A DNA stretch of 51,356 nucleotides from an uncultured Bacteroidia bacterium (GCA_902774365.1 CACYHX010000015.1:1-51356); one strand, 5' to 3'. Counted from the stretch's first letter, positions 1 through 8,366 are shown. The notes: a model not told the origin generated them from the sequence alone. Made by a program: numbers and translations.

Positions 1-1
1 C

Positions 2-1405
2 GTCATCCTTTATATCAGTGACGATGCCGCCGAGTTCCTCGAAGAAGGCCGCATCCGCGAACTGCTCAACAAATACTGCAAGTTCCTGCCCATCCCGATT
101 CAGTTTGGCACGCGCAAGGTGCAGGAGAAAATCGAGGGCGAAACCGACAAGGACGGCAAACCTAAGACCAAGGAAGTGGAGAAGCCTTGGATCATCAACG
201 ACGTGGCGCCGCTGTGGAAGAAAGCCCCGACCGACATCAAGGACGAGGAATACAACGATTTCTACCACGTGCTCTACCCGATGAACTTTGGGGAGCCGCT
301 GTTCCACATCCACCTCAACGTGGACTACCCCTTCAACCTCACGGGCATCCTCTATTTCCCGAAGGTGAAGAACCGCTACGAGTTCCAGCGCAACAAGATC
401 CAGCTCTATTGCAACGAGGTCTTCGTCACCGATAGCGTCGAAGGCATCCTGCCCGAGTTCCTCTCGCTGCTGCACGGCGTCATCGACTCGCCCGACATCC
501 CGCTGAACGTCAGCCGCTCGTTCCTGCAAAGCGACCAAAACGTGAAGAAAATCTCGACCTACATCACCAAGAAAGTAGCCGAGAAACTCGAAGAGCTCTT
601 CAAGAAAGACCGCGAGGCCTACGAGAAGAACTGGGACGACATCCGCGTGTTCATCGAATACGGCATGATGAGCGACCCGAAGTTCTACGAGCGTGCCGAG
701 AAGTTCTTCCTCTTCAAGGACACTGACGACAAATACTACACCATCGAGGAGTACAAGAGCTTCATCAAGGAGCAGCAGACCAACAAGGATAAGTTCCTCG
801 TCTATCTGTACGCCACCGACAAGGACGACCAATACACCAACATCGAGAACGCCAAGGCCAAGGGCTACAACGTGTTGATGATGGACGGCATCCTCGACCC
901 GCATTTCATCAGCGCCTACGAGCAGAAGGAAGGCGAGAAAGGCGGCGACAACCGCGCGATGTTTGCCCGTGTGGACTCCAACACCATCGACAAGCTCATC
1001 GTGAAGGACGACACGGAAACCACCTCCGGCCTCGACGACAAGCAGAAGGAGACGGTGAAGGCCGCCTTCGAGAAGGTCATCGACAAGGTGAAGTTCAACG
1101 TGGAGTTCAGCAACGAAGGTGCTGAGGCCGCTCCTGTGGAGATTACCCAAAACGAGTGGATGCGCCGTATGAAGGAGATGGAGCAGATGGGCGGCGGCCC
1201 AATGTCGTTCTACGGCTCCATGCCCGACAGCTACACCTTGATGCTCAACACCAACAGCCCCGTCATCACCGGCTTACTCGACAAGGACGAAGCCTCACAA
1301 GAAGCCACGATTCGGCAGATCTACGACCTCGCTTTGCTTTCCAAGAACTTGTTGAAGGGCAAGGATTTGAGCGAGTTTGTGAAGAGGAATCTTGAAAAGT
1401 TGTAA
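2..1405 (+). CDS. htpG: Chaperone protein HtpG (Hsp90), 3' part
   Basis: This is the C-terminal 467 codons of bacterial Hsp90, an ATP-dependent cytosolic dimeric chaperone. The reading frame is open from base 2, so the N-terminal ATPase domain lies mostly outside the window. Visible are the middle-domain stretches SDDAAEFLEEGRIRELLNKY, NFGEPLFHIHLNVDYPF, LPEFLSLLHGVIDSPDIPLN and VSRSFLQSD, followed by the C-terminal dimerisation domain. The residues PWIINDVAPLWKK match the usual 'N...PIW' substrate-contact segment of the family. An ATG in frame at 119 is internal and is not the start. No downstream gene is co-directional; the next two genes run the other way. Identification is secure, and only the missing 5' part limits it. 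Confidence 0.97.
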   Translation, partial: VILYISDDAAEFLEEGRIRELLNKYCKFLPIPIQFGTRKVQEKIEGETDKDGKPKTKEVEKPWIINDVAPLWKKAPTDIKDEEYNDFYHVLYPMNFGEPLFHIHLNVDYPFNLTGILYFPKVKNRYEFQRNKIQLYCNEVFVTDSVEGILPEFLSLLHGVIDSPDIPLNVSRSFLQSDQNVKKISTYITKKVAEKLEELFKKDREAYEKNWDDIRVFIEYGMMSDPKFYERAEKFFLFKDTDDKYYTIEEYKSFIKEQQTNKDKFLVYLYATDKDDQYTNIENAKAKGYNVLMMDGILDPHFISAYEQKEGEKGGDNRAMFARVDSNTIDKLIVKDDTETTSGLDDKQKETVKAAFEKVIDKVKFNVEFSNEGAEAAPVEITQNEWMRRMKEMEQMGGGPMSFYGSMPDSYTLMLNTNSPVITGLLDKDEASQEATIRQIYDLALLSKNLLKGKDLSEFVKRNLEKL

Positions 1406-1468
1406 TCCGACTATGACTTGTGACTATGACCGCTTTGGCAAAATCCCGCATTGGATGTTCGGGTTGCT

Positions 1469-2176
1469 TTACTGACGGCAGCACACCGCCCTAACCATCT
1501 GCCCGCGGTTGCGGTCGCTGCTGCCGCAGAGATGGGCGCTGTCCGTATTGAAATGGAAACCCCAGGCGCGATATGGGTAAAGCGTTTGGAGCGAGCATGA
1601 CCAGTAAAGTCCCAAGTCAGCATTGAAATCGGTCCCCCACCAATAGCCGGCAGCGGGCAAAAAGAGACTGTTGCCATTCGTAGCGGTGAGGAGCCAGCCC
1701 TTCACGCCATTCTGGACCATCCAACCGCCCGTGGTGTTTTGGAACAGTTCCTCCCACTCCTCTATGGTAGGGATGCGCCAATCTCCGCCCCAACAGGCTC
1801 GGGCGGCATCGTCGCCGGATTCCAAGACGACAAGCTCATCCACGAAGCCGTCGAGTCCGTAACACGAATCGGTGCAGTACTTATTTAGTTCATAGCGGTC
1901 ATAGCGGAAATTCCCATAGCGGTAGCTTTTCCAGTCATAGATGTCTTTTGGAGCCGTCTCGCCCCAAGCCAAGTAATCGCCAAAACCTTCCGGGGTGTCG
2001 GCACCTACATTACATGTAGCCCACAATATGCCGCTTGGCAGACCCATGTCGACATACCCATGGCCGTTATGCTCGTTCGCGTCGTCGCCATGACTCGGCG
2101 CAATGGGTTTGTTGCAGCCTACTGCAAAAACCATCATCAGCATCAAGGCTGCCACTGCCCTCAAAGCCCTGTCCAT
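1469..2176 (-). CDS. Putative lipoprotein with DUF1566/Fib_succ_major-like domain
   Basis: The protein has 235 residues and starts with a lipoprotein-type signal (hydrophobic stretch ending MMVFAVGC, Cys about residue 21), so it is probably an outer-membrane or periplasmic lipoprotein. The mature part opens with YVDMGLPSGILWATCNVGAD and contains DYLAWGET, WRIPTIEEWEELF and LFLPAAGYWWG. This is the pattern of a domain very common in Bacteroidota surface proteins and distantly related to DUF1566 and the Fibrobacter major paralogous domain. Its biochemical role is not known. It lies 22 bases downstream of the gene at 2199-2840 on the same strand, so the two are probably cotranscribed. The same type of module recurs in the secreted proteins at 36-43 kb. 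Confidence 0.8.
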   Translation of the reverse strand: MDRALRAVAALMLMMVFAVGCNKPIAPSHGDDANEHNGHGYVDMGLPSGILWATCNVGADTPEGFGDYLAWGETAPKDIYDWKSYRYGNFRYDRYELNKYCTDSCYGLDGFVDELVVLESGDDAARACWGGDWRIPTIEEWEELFQNTTGGWMVQNGVKGWLLTATNGNSLFLPAAGYWWGTDFNADLGLYWSCSLQTLYPYRAWGFHFNTDSAHLCGSSDRNRGQMVRAVCCRQ

Positions 2177-2198
2177 AACCTTTTTGTTTTAACCAGCA

Positions 2199-2840
2199 TC
2201 AGAACAAACGAAAACTCACGCCACCCATAACCACATGCAAGTTTTTCTTCCATGACTCATTATTGAGGATGTTGGCCTGGGGATCGAAATAACTCGTTTG
2301 ATATTTGACAACCCTAAAGTTGTAGGCCACAAAGAAATCGAATTTACGGAAACGGTATCCGACCATAGCCTCGCCATATGGTCCTTTCATGGAACGAACC
2401 GTGGTGCCCATCAACGCTTGGCCATTAAAGATCTTTTCGGTTGGGAACGACCTTTGTCCACCCAAAATCCAGCCCCCTTTGGCTCCCAAGAGGACACCTC
2501 GGGAAGGATCGACTGCAAAGCAATGCCTCACTTCCACGAAAATCGGAAACGAGTATGATCTGTCCAACAAGTCGACACACTCGAAAGCGCCACCAATGCC
2601 GACCATGGTGTTCTTCAGCATCACGCCAAAGCCTAATCCCGCTCCGCCATAAAACACAGCGGCATCACCCGTCTCTTCTCCCGCCTGCAAGAACGCGCGG
2701 CCTAGCTTGGCTTCGATATTTAAATATTTATCCCTTCCGGAAAACAAACCTTTATTAGGCTCCGGCTGGCTTTCGGTCGTTTGTGAAACACCGGCAAGGG
2801 TGGCAGCCAAAAGAAATAGAACGACAAGTGCTTTTTTCAT
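2199..2840 (-). CDS. Secreted protein, probable small outer-membrane beta-barrel
   Basis: The 213-residue protein has a clear signal peptide (MKKALVVLFLLAATLAGVSQ). The mature part alternates glycine and aromatic residues in strand-like segments (GAGLGFGVMLKNTMVGIGGA, MVGYRFRKFDFFVAYNFRVV) and ends in VVMGGVSFRLF. An aromatic final residue is the usual signal for BAM-dependent outer-membrane barrels. I do not recognise a named family; outer-membrane beta-barrel or porin-like protein is an inference from composition. A leftward TAnnTTTG box at 2864-2871 can serve as promoter, with the lipoprotein gene following 22 bases later. Confidence 0.65.
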   Translation of the reverse strand: MKKALVVLFLLAATLAGVSQTTESQPEPNKGLFSGRDKYLNIEAKLGRAFLQAGEETGDAAVFYGGAGLGFGVMLKNTMVGIGGAFECVDLLDRSYSFPIFVEVRHCFAVDPSRGVLLGAKGGWILGGQRSFPTEKIFNGQALMGTTVRSMKGPYGEAMVGYRFRKFDFFVAYNFRVVKYQTSYFDPQANILNNESWKKNLHVVMGGVSFRLF

Positions 2841-2863
2841 GAGAATTTGGTTTTATAATGAGG

Positions 2864-2901
2864 CAAATTTACGAAAAATATCAAAAAGTTGCTTATTTTT
2901 G
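2864..2901. promoter_or_regulatory. Divergent Bacteroidota -7 boxes
   Basis: On the minus strand TAAATTTG occupies 2871-2864, about 24 bases before the secreted-protein start at 2840. On the plus strand TATTTTTG occupies 2894-2901, 15 bases before the TPM gene start at 2917. Both fit the Bacteroides -7 consensus TAnnTTTG. Neither has a good TTG at the expected -33 spacing, so the exact start sites are uncertain. Confidence 0.55.
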
Positions 2902-2916
2902 CAAAAAAGTAACATC

Positions 2917-3360
2917 ATGTCGAATGCCATCACCATACTGAACCGCGAGGAAGACCGCCGCATCGTGGAGGCCATCAAGCAAGCCGAACTCAACACCTCG
3001 GGCGAGATCAAGGTGCACATCGAGAACCACTGCCGCGGCAACGTGGAAGAACGTAGCCTTGTCGTTTTCAACCGCTTGAAACTCAACGAGACCCAACTGC
3101 GCAACGGCGTGCTCATCTACCTCGCCGTGAAAGACCGCAAGTTCGCCATCCTCGGTGACGAAGGCATCGACAAGATGGTGGAGGACGGCTTCTGGGACGA
3201 CGTGAAAGAACTAATGCTGAGCCACTTCAAAGAAGGGCGCTTCGCCGACGGCCTGGAGCAAGGCATCATGCGCTGCGGCGAGAAACTCAAGACCAATTTC
3301 CCCTACCAAACCGACGACATCAATGAAATCCCCGACGATATTTCCTATGAAGACAACTAA
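2917..3360 (+). CDS. TPM-domain protein (small, cytosolic)
   Basis: This 147-residue protein consists of a TPM domain (DUF477/TPM_phosphatase family) without a signal peptide or membrane segment. Recognisable parts are EDRRIVEAIKQAELNTSGEI near the N-terminus, then NGVLIYLAVKDRKFAILGD and FADGLEQGIMRCGEKL. TPM domains act in photosystem repair in plants; bacterial members are membrane-linked and of unclear biochemistry. I chose the ATG at 2917 because the family homology begins with MSNAITILNREE and a promoter box lies just upstream; the longer in-frame extension is not conserved-looking. The stop codon overlaps the next gene by 14 bases, so the two TPM proteins are translationally coupled. 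Confidence 0.85.
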   Translation: MSNAITILNREEDRRIVEAIKQAELNTSGEIKVHIENHCRGNVEERSLVVFNRLKLNETQLRNGVLIYLAVKDRKFAILGDEGIDKMVEDGFWDDVKELMLSHFKEGRFADGLEQGIMRCGEKLKTNFPYQTDDINEIPDDISYEDN

Positions 3361-4117
3361 ACGATATAACTTGTTGCTCGGTCTTTTGCTTGTGCTGATT
3401 TTTGGCACAAGCTTGAATGCGCAGTTGCCGAGCCCTTCCAACCCGCCACGCCTCGTGAACGACTACACGGGCACCTTGAACGCATCGCAGATCAACACGT
3501 TGGAACACAAGTTGGTGGCCTACAACGACAGCACCTCGACGCAAATCCTCGTCCTGCTCGTCGACGACCTGCAAGGCTACAGCATCGAGCAGTATGCCAC
3601 GGAGATAGGCCACAGCTGGGGCGTGGGACAGAAAGACAAGGGCAACGGCGTGGTCATCCTCGTGAAGCCTAAGAAAGGCAGCGAAAGAGGTGAAGTCAAC
3701 ATCAGCACGGGATATGGCATGGAGCAATATGTCACCGATGCTACGGGGAAAAACATCATCGAAAAAGAGATGATCCCTGCCTTCAAGGAGGGCGACTACT
3801 ACACCGGTATCGACAACGCCGTCAACGTCATCATGGGTCTCTGCTCGGGCAAGTTCACGCAAGATGAGTACAACGACGATGAAGGCCTGCCTGGATGGCT
3901 CACCCTACTCTTTATCATCGCCGTCATCATCATCTTCATCAAGTTCTCCAGTGGCAGCGGCCAGAACTACTCAGGCGGCGGCTCACGCACCATCTGGATT
4001 CCCATGGGAGGAGGCTATGGCGGAGGATTCGGAGGAGGTGGCGGCTTCAGCGGAGGTGGCTTCGGAGGCTTCGGAGGAGGCGGCTTTGGCGGAGGCGGAG
4101 CTTCGGGAAGCTGGTAA
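3347..4117 (+). CDS. TPM-domain membrane protein, YgcG-like
   Basis: The 256-residue protein has a signal peptide (residues 1-24, ending GTSLNA), a TPM domain (about 33-165, with NPPRLVNDYTGTLN and STQILVLLVDDLQGYSIEQY), one membrane segment (about 180-200, LTLLFIIAVIIIFIKF) and a glycine-rich low-complexity tail to the C-terminus. This architecture is that of the YgcG family, often paired with LemA; no lemA is seen here, but a second TPM gene directly precedes it and overlaps it. The start at 3347 gives the signal peptide; the upstream in-frame ATG at 3323 would spoil it. The role is probably at the envelope but is not established. Confidence 0.88.
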   Translation: MKTTKRYNLLLGLLLVLIFGTSLNAQLPSPSNPPRLVNDYTGTLNASQINTLEHKLVAYNDSTSTQILVLLVDDLQGYSIEQYATEIGHSWGVGQKDKGNGVVILVKPKKGSERGEVNISTGYGMEQYVTDATGKNIIEKEMIPAFKEGDYYTGIDNAVNVIMGLCSGKFTQDEYNDDEGLPGWLTLLFIIAVIIIFIKFSSGSGQNYSGGGSRTIWIPMGGGYGGGFGGGGGFSGGGFGGFGGGGFGGGGASGSW

Positions 4118-4172
4118 TTCTTTTAATCACAAAACTAACAAAACAATGCAAAACCAATATACAACTTCCAAA

Positions 4173-4241
4173 GGTAGGTGTGTGGCGACAGCACAACCGT
4201 GCGTCGCCAGGAAGCAGCCAGTTGGCATGCTTCCCACCACC
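4173..4241 (+). ncRNA. Candidate three-helix structured RNA element upstream of ftsE
   Basis: Base pairing found by eye: P1 GGT-a-GGTG (4173-4180) with CACCACC (4235-4241). P2 TGGCGAC (4183-4189) with GTCGCCA (4203-4209), extended by GCAC/GTGC (4191-4194, 4199-4202) around loop AACC. P3 GGAAGCA (4210-4216) with TGCTTCC (4228-4234), extended by GCC/GGC around loop AGTT. P2 and P3 stack directly on each other inside P1, a closed three-way junction using nearly every base. It sits in the 186-base gap between the TPM gene and ftsE. I do not recognise a known riboswitch or ncRNA family. Function is unknown; a cis-acting leader or a small RNA are both possible. Confidence 0.45.
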
Positions 4242-4303
4242 ACAAGAAAAGTTTTGAGGGTATTGCAGGTTTTGTGACAATAAGCAAATCAATAACAAAC
4301 GAT

Positions 4304-4981
4304 ATGTCGGAACCTATCATAGAAATCAAGAACGCCTCCATTTTCCAAAGGGAGAACCTCGTCCTCAGTGGCGTCAACCTTACGCTTCACAAGGGCGAAT
4401 TCATCTACCTCATCGGTCGCACGGGAAGCGGAAAGTCCTCATTGTTGAAGACCTTATACGGCGAGTTGCCTGCCCGCGACGGCACCTTCCGCGTGGCCGG
4501 TTACGACCTCACCAAGCTAAAGAGGAAAGACATCCCCTACCTGCGCCGCAAAATCGGCATCGTGTTCCAGGACTTCCAGCTGCTCTTTGACCGCAGCGTG
4601 GAGAAAAACCTTGAGTTTGTATTGGGTGCCACGGGTTGGACCGACAAAGCCGAGATTTCGCGTCGCATCGACGAGGTGCTGGCCAAGGTGGGATTGGCCG
4701 ACAAACGCAAGAGCATGCCCCACCAGATGTCGGGCGGCGAACAGCAAGGCGTCGCCATCGCCCGTGCCCTGCTCAACGAGCCCGACGTCATCCTCGCCGA
4801 CGAGCCTACGGGCAACCTCGACCCCGACACGACCCTCGAGGTGATGAAGCTGCTGCGCAACATCAGCGAGAACGGCACCGCCGTGCTGATGGCCACGCAC
4901 AACTACACGCTCATGCAGAAATATCCTTCCCGCATCGCCAACTGCAAGAATGGGACGGTGGTGTGCTCGGAGATGGAGTGA
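4304..4981 (+). CDS. ftsE: Cell-division ABC transporter ATPase FtsE
   Basis: The 225-residue protein is an ABC ATPase with Walker [10 protein letters not shown] (38-46), Q-loop VFQDFQLL (87-94), signature MSGGEQQG (142-149), Walker [13 protein letters not shown] (162-173) and H-loop MATHN (196-200). Length and the conserved FQDFQLL segment match FtsE, which with the membrane protein FtsX links septum formation to cell-wall hydrolase control. No ftsX is adjacent, which is usual in Bacteroidota. The signature normally reads LSGGEQQR; here the Arg is Gly. The ATG at 4304 is the first that fits the family ([12 protein letters not shown]). A structured RNA element lies 60 bases upstream. Confidence 0.9.
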   Translation: MSEPIIEIKNASIFQRENLVLSGVNLTLHKGEFIYLIGRTGSGKSSLLKTLYGELPARDGTFRVAGYDLTKLKRKDIPYLRRKIGIVFQDFQLLFDRSVEKNLEFVLGATGWTDKAEISRRIDEVLAKVGLADKRKSMPHQMSGGEQQGVAIARALLNEPDVILADEPTGNLDPDTTLEVMKLLRNISENGTAVLMATHNYTLMQKYPSRIANCKNGTVVCSEME

Positions 4982-4990
4982 TTTTAAGCC

Positions 4991-5060
4991 GTTAGCTATT
5001 AGCCATTAGCTGTTAGCTCATTACTACCATGAAACAAGCTAATGGCTAACTGCTAAAAGC
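4991..5060. repeat. Palindromic AGCTAATGGCT repeat between convergent genes
   Basis: The gap between ftsE and the leftward glycosyltransferase is filled with copies of TTAGCTATTAGCCATTAGCT-like units in both orientations. AGCCATTAGCT at 5001-5011 is perfectly complementary to AGCTAATGGCT at 5037-5047. The element could act as a bidirectional terminator or be a remnant of a dispersed intergenic repeat. A related AGCTATCAGC family occurs at 49201-49230. Confidence 0.7.
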
Positions 5061-6177
5061 TAATAGCCTCCATGATTTTTTTTGCATTGGATTCGTTGTC
5101 GTAGAGTTGGCGCATTTGGGCATCACGTTCTTCGATATCCTCTTCCGTGAAGTCCTCTTCCATCAGGCGTTTGATTTCGGCAATCATCTGCTCAGGCTCA
5201 TCGGCCACCACGCAAAGGCTCTCCAATGAGGTTCCCTTTACCATGTCGGAATTGGCCAAGCAGAAACGACCGTTGTACAATGCATTTAACAGCTTCAGTT
5301 TCAAGCCAGTAGGTTGGTTCGTCACCAAGATATTGACTTGCGCCTGTCGCAAAAGGTCGATCATCTCGGCATCGTCAGGGTTGGCCACTAAAGTGACATT
5401 GCTGTATCTATCCGCAAGCTTTTTCAACTTATCGGAAGGATTCAAACCCGATACGACGCAAGCCATGTCGAGTTCGGAAAACACATTCTCTATCAGCCAC
5501 TTGGCGGCGTCTTCGTTTTCACGGACCGAGAGGTTGCCATGATACAAGACGTATGCTCCCCTACCCGTCTCAGAGCACACCGAGTCGGCGGCATTGAAGC
5601 CGGGGACGAGTGTCACATTTTGGTAACGCTCGCTAAAATAATCCAAATCCTGCTTTGAGATAGCGAAGATACCCGCAGCGCGCTTCAAAACAGGCTCGTA
5701 ACGTCTTAGCTTCCAAGCCTCTACATGATAGAAAAACCGTTTCCAGCCACATCGCTCCGTATCGCCTAAACCTCTATAATAGTCGTGCTCCACATTGTGG
5801 GCTCTGACATATATCTTTCTGTCTTTTAATCGCTTATCAAGGAGAACCGCTGTGGTATGCAGGCCCTCGCAAAGGATGGGATAGTCGTCCTTCAGCAGGT
5901 CTTGCACCAAGGCCTCGGAGCGACGCGTATTGACGATAAACGGCGTGAGGCTCAGTTGTTTGGCGAAGGAAGTGTCGCGTTTGTAATACTTCACCTCATG
6001 GCAGCGCTTCAGGATCTCTTGCTCACCACGGCCATACTCGAAGCAATGCAGGTGCACCTTGACGCCGGCCTCATTGAGGGCCTTCACGCGATAAAACACG
6101 TCGATGACCCCGCCGTAGTTGGCAGGATATGGCACGTCGAACGCGATGACATGTAGGTGATAATCGGTATCATTCAT
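5053..6177 (-). CDS. Glycosyltransferase (GT-B fold, family 4/1-like)
   Basis: The 374-residue protein has a GT-B pattern: N-terminal acceptor half beginning HLHVIAFDVPYPANYGGVID (about 6-25), central RAHNVEHDYYRGLGD, and a C-terminal nucleotide-sugar half with AYVLYHGNLSVREN and QPTGLKLKLLNALYNGRF, where other members carry the conserved GxxxKxxE-type loop. It probably adds a sugar to a surface glycan. I placed the start at 6177 because the frame upstream overlaps the previous gene and lacks homology; ATGAATGA there joins its start to the stop of the gene at 6170-7285, so both are coupled. Donor and acceptor cannot be read from sequence. Confidence 0.82.
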   Translation of the reverse strand: MNDTDYHLHVIAFDVPYPANYGGVIDVFYRVKALNEAGVKVHLHCFEYGRGEQEILKRCHEVKYYKRDTSFAKQLSLTPFIVNTRRSEALVQDLLKDDYPILCEGLHTTAVLLDKRLKDRKIYVRAHNVEHDYYRGLGDTERCGWKRFFYHVEAWKLRRYEPVLKRAAGIFAISKQDLDYFSERYQNVTLVPGFNAADSVCSETGRGAYVLYHGNLSVRENEDAAKWLIENVFSELDMACVVSGLNPSDKLKKLADRYSNVTLVANPDDAEMIDLLRQAQVNILVTNQPTGLKLKLLNALYNGRFCLANSDMVKGTSLESLCVVADEPEQMIAEIKRLMEEDFTEEDIEERDAQMRQLYDNESNAKKIMEAISF

Positions 6178-7285
6178 AATGTCTGTAGATTTCAAGCAGT
6201 TTTTGTTCCTCGTTCTCCCAGCACAAATCTCGTGCCGCAACGGCCAAGTTTTGTTTCCATTGTGCCCTTCGCGCTTCGTCAGCCAAAGCCTCACGGATGG
6301 TGGCGGCGATGGTGGCAGGCTCGTGGTTTTCGATGAACAAGCCGAGGTCGTATTGTTTGATAATCTTCTCTATCTCAGTCAGATGCGAGACAACAATGGG
6401 TACGCCTGCCTGTATGAAGTCGAACAACTTGTTGGGCAGGCTGAAGCGATAGTTGAGGTTGGTGTCCTTGTCGAGGCAGAAGCCCAACTCGGCGAGTTGG
6501 GTGTAAGCCATCATTCCTTGGTAGGTCATCCTTGGGAAGAAGCGCACACGGTCTGTAATCTTCAGGTCTACAACCATTTGCTTCAAGACGGGCAGCACGT
6601 CTCCCCCACCGATAATCATCAGGAAGCAGTCGTCAAGGAATTGCATCGCTTGCACCAGTTCCTCGGCACCGCGCTGGATGTTGATGCCGGAGCCTTGGAG
6701 AATCAGCAGATGCTTATCGGTAGGAAGTCCCAAAGCAATTTTGTCGCCTTTGGGTGGCAGGGCCTTGCGAGGCGGGATGTTGCGGATGACATGGCATTTG
6801 ACGCCATATTTCTCGCGAAACAGGTCGGCGATACTGTCGCAAACGGTAATCATCTCGTCCAGTTTGGGCACGACGAAGCCTTCAATGCGTTTCCACACTT
6901 TCTGCACCTTGGGCCGATGGACCAGTTCGGGCGTCTCGGTGAAATACTCGTGGCTGTCGAAAACCATCTTGCAGCCTTTCAACTTTGAAATGAAATAGTT
7001 GGGCAGGATGGTATCCAAGTCATTGGAAAGCAAAAGGTTGGCGCGATGGAACAGTAAGAAGAAAAACAGACGGATGTTGTATTCGGCGTAGAAACAAGGG
7101 CCTTTCTCAAAGAGCAGCTTCATCCGATGCGAGGCGTAGGGGCGCTCGTCCATAGGAGGGCTATTGCGCTGTTTCCTTCCGACCAAAAGCACCTCGTATC
7201 CAGCCTTTTGCAAGGCCAGGCACGACTTATTGACCCTTTGGTCCGTAACCAAGTCGTTGATCACCGATACGATGGCGCGTTTCAT
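6170..7285 (-). CDS. Glycosyltransferase family 4-type
   Basis: The 371-residue protein starts MKRAIVSVINDLVTDQRVNK, a common opening of GT4-like enzymes (N-terminal GT-B domain), and has MVFDSHEYFTETPEL and a C-terminal donor-binding half with HLLILQGSGINIQRG, NYRFSLPNKLFDFIQAGVPI (the E/D-G-type loop) and VVSHLTEIEKII. The product is a cytosolic or membrane-associated sugar transferase, probably for cell-surface polysaccharide. The start at 7285 lies 4 bases after a TATCTTTG box (7297-7290), so its transcript may be leaderless. It overlaps the following glycosyltransferase by 8 bases. Confidence 0.85.
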   Translation of the reverse strand: MKRAIVSVINDLVTDQRVNKSCLALQKAGYEVLLVGRKQRNSPPMDERPYASHRMKLLFEKGPCFYAEYNIRLFFFLLFHRANLLLSNDLDTILPNYFISKLKGCKMVFDSHEYFTETPELVHRPKVQKVWKRIEGFVVPKLDEMITVCDSIADLFREKYGVKCHVIRNIPPRKALPPKGDKIALGLPTDKHLLILQGSGINIQRGAEELVQAMQFLDDCFLMIIGGGDVLPVLKQMVVDLKITDRVRFFPRMTYQGMMAYTQLAELGFCLDKDTNLNYRFSLPNKLFDFIQAGVPIVVSHLTEIEKIIKQYDLGLFIENHEPATIAATIREALADEARRAQWKQNLAVAARDLCWENEEQKLLEIYRHYE

Positions 7286-7289
7286 GGGA

Positions 7290-7347
7290 CAAAGATACGA
7301 ATGTTTTTGATGAAACGATGGTTTTTCACTTCTATTGTGTATTTTTG
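7290..7347. promoter_or_regulatory. Divergent promoters of glycosyltransferase operon and murB
   Basis: TATCTTTG lies on the minus strand at 7297-7290, 4 bases before the ATG at 7285. TATTTTTG lies on the plus strand at 7340-7347, 5 bases before the murB ATG at 7353. In Bacteroides the start of transcription is about 6-7 bases past this box, so both mRNAs would begin at or next to the start codon. Confidence 0.6.
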
Positions 7348-7352
7348 CACCC

Positions 7353-8366
7353 ATGAAAACCAACGTCAGCCTCAGACCTTACAACAGCTTCGGCTTCGAT
7401 GCCGTGGCAAAGCAATTCGCTGAAATCAACGCCATCAGCGACCTGCAAGCCCTCATCCAAAGCGGGGCCTTGCAATGCCAGAAAACCTTGATTCTCAGCG
7501 GAGGCAACAACATCCTCTTCCAAAGCGAGGTGTTTGACGGCATCGTCGTCTACATCAACACTAAAGGCATCGAGATCCTAAGAGAGGACGGAAACGATGT
7601 CGTGGTGCGTGCCCAAGCGGGCGAGGACTGGCCCGACTTCGTGCGCTTCCATGTCGGCAAAGGTTGGCATGGCGTGGAAAACCTGGCCCACATTCCCGGC
7701 AAGGTAGGCGCTGCCCCTGTGCAAAACATCGGTGCCTACGGCATGGAGCTGAAAGACAGTTTTCTGCAATGCGAAGCAATGGATTTATCCACTGGTGAAT
7801 CCAAGGTTTTCACCAAAGAGGAATGTCGTTTTGGCTACCGCGAGAGTGTCTTCAAAAATGAGTTGAAAGGCAAATTTGTCATCACGTCGGTGGACTTTTT
7901 GCTGAAAAAAGGAGCCCCACTTCACCTCGAATACGGCAACATCAAGGCTTATCTGGAGCAGAACGGCATTGAAAGCCCGACCTTACAGCAGCTCCACGAC
8001 GCCATCTGCGCCATCCGCGACGCCAAACTGCCTGATGTGAAGCAGATTGGCAGCGCAGGGAGTTTCTTCAAAAATCCTGTCATTGAGAGGACACAATTTG
8101 AGGCTTTGCAAAATGATTATCCTACTATGCCACACTACGACGAGCCTAACGGCATGGTGAAAGTGCCGGCGGGATGGCTGATTGAGCAGGCTGGTTGGAA
8201 AGGCTGGCGTGACGAGCATGTGGGCGTGTACGACAGGCAGGCGCTCGTCTTGGTGCATTACGGTGGCGGCAAAGGCCACGACATCGTGGAACTGGCGCAC
8301 AGGATACAAGGCTCCGTGGAGGAAAAGTTTGGGATCAGGATTAGCCCTGAGGTGAATTTTGTTTAG
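7353..8366 (+). CDS. murB: UDP-N-acetylenolpyruvoylglucosamine reductase MurB
   Basis: MurB reduces UDP-GlcNAc-enolpyruvate to UDP-N-acetylmuramate with NADPH and FAD, the second committed step of peptidoglycan synthesis in the cytosol. The 337-residue length matches type I MurB. Visible motifs are LRPYNSFGFDAVAKQF at the N-terminus, FAD-binding ILSGGNNILFQSE, IPGKVGAAPVQNIGAYGMEL, CRFGYRESVFKNEL, and IGSAGSFFKNPVI carrying the catalytic Ser, with C-terminal ISPEVNFV containing the conserved Glu. The ATG at 7353 aligns with the family start; a GTG or ATG further upstream would place it inside the promoter box. Confidence 0.96.
   Translation: MKTNVSLRPYNSFGFDAVAKQFAEINAISDLQALIQSGALQCQKTLILSGGNNILFQSEVFDGIVVYINTKGIEILREDGNDVVVRAQAGEDWPDFVRFHVGKGWHGVENLAHIPGKVGAAPVQNIGAYGMELKDSFLQCEAMDLSTGESKVFTKEECRFGYRESVFKNELKGKFVITSVDFLLKKGAPLHLEYGNIKAYLEQNGIESPTLQQLHDAICAIRDAKLPDVKQIGSAGSFFKNPVIERTQFEALQNDYPTMPHYDEPNGMVKVPAGWLIEQAGWKGWRDEHVGVYDRQALVLVHYGGGKGHDIVELAHRIQGSVEEKFGIRISPEVNFV

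Noticed and set aside
4203-4226. GGAAGCAGCCA resembles the conserved part of SRP (4.5S) RNA
   Set aside because: The SRP apical loop needs a CC-GGAA-GG hairpin with a matching 5' strand; here the string belongs to a different, fully paired stem.
4146-4277. A 43-codon frame starting MQNQYTTSKGRC between the TPM gene and ftsE
   Set aside because: It runs straight through the perfectly paired structured element, has unlikely composition and no promoter or family likeness.
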